From contig CAIVDG010000288.1 in NCBI GenBank assembly GCA_903904615.1, positions 1-5,760 of the forward strand: a stretch of DNA of 5,760 bases. The letters are read 5' to 3'. The position numbers were made by a program, and so were the translations under genes. The DNA is from an uncultured Acidimicrobiaceae bacterium. Lineage in GTDB: Bacteria > Actinomycetota > Acidimicrobiia > Acidimicrobiales > Ilumatobacteraceae. Shown here in pieces: positions 5,545 to 5,760 of the stretch; the stretch's first letter is position 1, and each line of letters starts with the position of its first letter. The notes under the pieces were generated by a model. That model was not told where the DNA came from, did no database searches, and was given only the letters and a program-made list of their open reading frames with translations.

Positions 5545-5760
5545 CTACAGGCCTGCGAATGTCTCGTCCATGAGGTCTTCGTGTTCTTGGTCGTGAATCG
5601 CCTTTGAACCAGTAGCGGGACTACCTGATGGCACACGTGATGCGTGGCGTAGGTCGTATCCACGTTCCTTCAGACGCCAGATGAGGTGTTCCACGAAATG
5701 CCATGGACCCATGTTCTCTGGTTCTTCTTGCAACCACACCACTTCTTTCGCATTGGGATA
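5545..5760 (-). CDS. kgd: 2-oxoglutarate dehydrogenase E1 / multifunctional 2-oxoglutarate decarboxylase, C-terminal end (runs off right edge)
   Basis: Only the last 71 residues and the TAG at 5547-5545 are in the window; the reading frame is open to the right edge. The visible sequence begins YPNAKEVVWLQEEPENMGPW and ends with RVPSGSPATGSKAIHDQE (about residues 42-59) and a DLMDETF segment. The WLQEEPENMGxW and SPATGSxxxH...E blocks are the characteristic C-terminus of the SucA/Kgd thiamine-diphosphate E1 component of the 2-oxoglutarate dehydrogenase complex in the TCA cycle. In Actinobacteria this subunit is usually the large Kgd (SucA plus an acyltransferase domain), but the N-terminus is not visible, so sucA is an equally acceptable name. 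Any ATG or GTG inside this stretch is internal and not a true start. It is convergent with the HAD gene at a 2-base gap that has no obvious terminator. Confidence 0.92.
   Translation of the reverse strand, partial: YPNAKEVVWLQEEPENMGPWHFVEHLIWRLKERGYDLRHASRVPSGSPATGSKAIHDQEHEDLMDETFAGL

Noticed and set aside
5475..5663. Minus-strand open frame overlapping the HAD and kgd ends
   Set aside because: It crosses two well-supported genes in another frame and shows no domain features.
5545..5742. Separate small gene of 65 codons near the right edge
   Set aside because: The frame stays open to the window edge, and the sequence is the conserved C-terminus of a 2-oxoglutarate dehydrogenase E1 protein. 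The apparent GTG start at 5742 is internal.

Overview
The window reads as a gene-dense piece of an actinobacterial chromosome, most likely from the class Acidimicrobiia or a close relative. The evidence is indirect. There is a UvrD2-like helicase with a C-terminal HRDC-type domain, a small PH-domain membrane protein of actinobacterial type, the C-terminus of an actinobacterial-style 2-oxoglutarate dehydrogenase/decarboxylase, and a Lys/Ala/Pro histone-H1-like tail of the kind common in Actinobacteria. Base composition is moderate (roughly 50-55% G+C by eye), unlike high-GC soil actinomycetes but in keeping with freshwater or marine Acidimicrobiia. Starts are mostly GTG and Shine-Dalgarno sequences are nearly absent. 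No RNA genes, insertion sequences, CRISPR arrays, phage genes or integrase sites were seen. No gap between genes exceeds about 45 bases.

Layout, left to right. (1) 1-218, minus: the start of a PH-domain membrane protein that runs off the left edge. (2) 253-2172, plus: a complete UvrD2-like superfamily 1 DNA helicase, divergent from gene 1 across only 34 bases. (3) 2162-2830, minus: a PaaI/THEM4-like hotdog thioesterase, overlapping the helicase tail to tail by 11 bases. (4) 2830-3603, minus: exonuclease III (xthA), whose stop shares one base with the thioesterase start. (5) 3648-4862, minus: a three-part protein made of a Regnase-like NYN ribonuclease domain, an S1 RNA-binding domain and a histone-H1-like tail. 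Genes 5, 4 and 3 lie head to tail and probably form one operon. (6) 4898-5542, plus: a HAD-family hydrolase, divergent from gene 5 across 35 bases. (7) 5545-5760, minus: the last 71 residues of a 2-oxoglutarate dehydrogenase E1/Kgd protein that runs off the right edge, convergent with gene 6 across 2 bases.

Two DNA repair enzymes (UvrD2-like helicase, exonuclease III) lie near a putative RNA-degrading enzyme, but the plus-strand helicase is not in the minus-strand operon, so a shared pathway is only a possibility. The two most notable points are the NYN-S1-H1 fusion protein and the repeated pattern at gene starts. Four of the start codons have a TANNNT hexamer ending 6-7 bases upstream, which suggests leaderless transcription as the usual mode here. 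I see no clear multi-gene defence or mobile system; the window is otherwise ordinary core-genome sequence.
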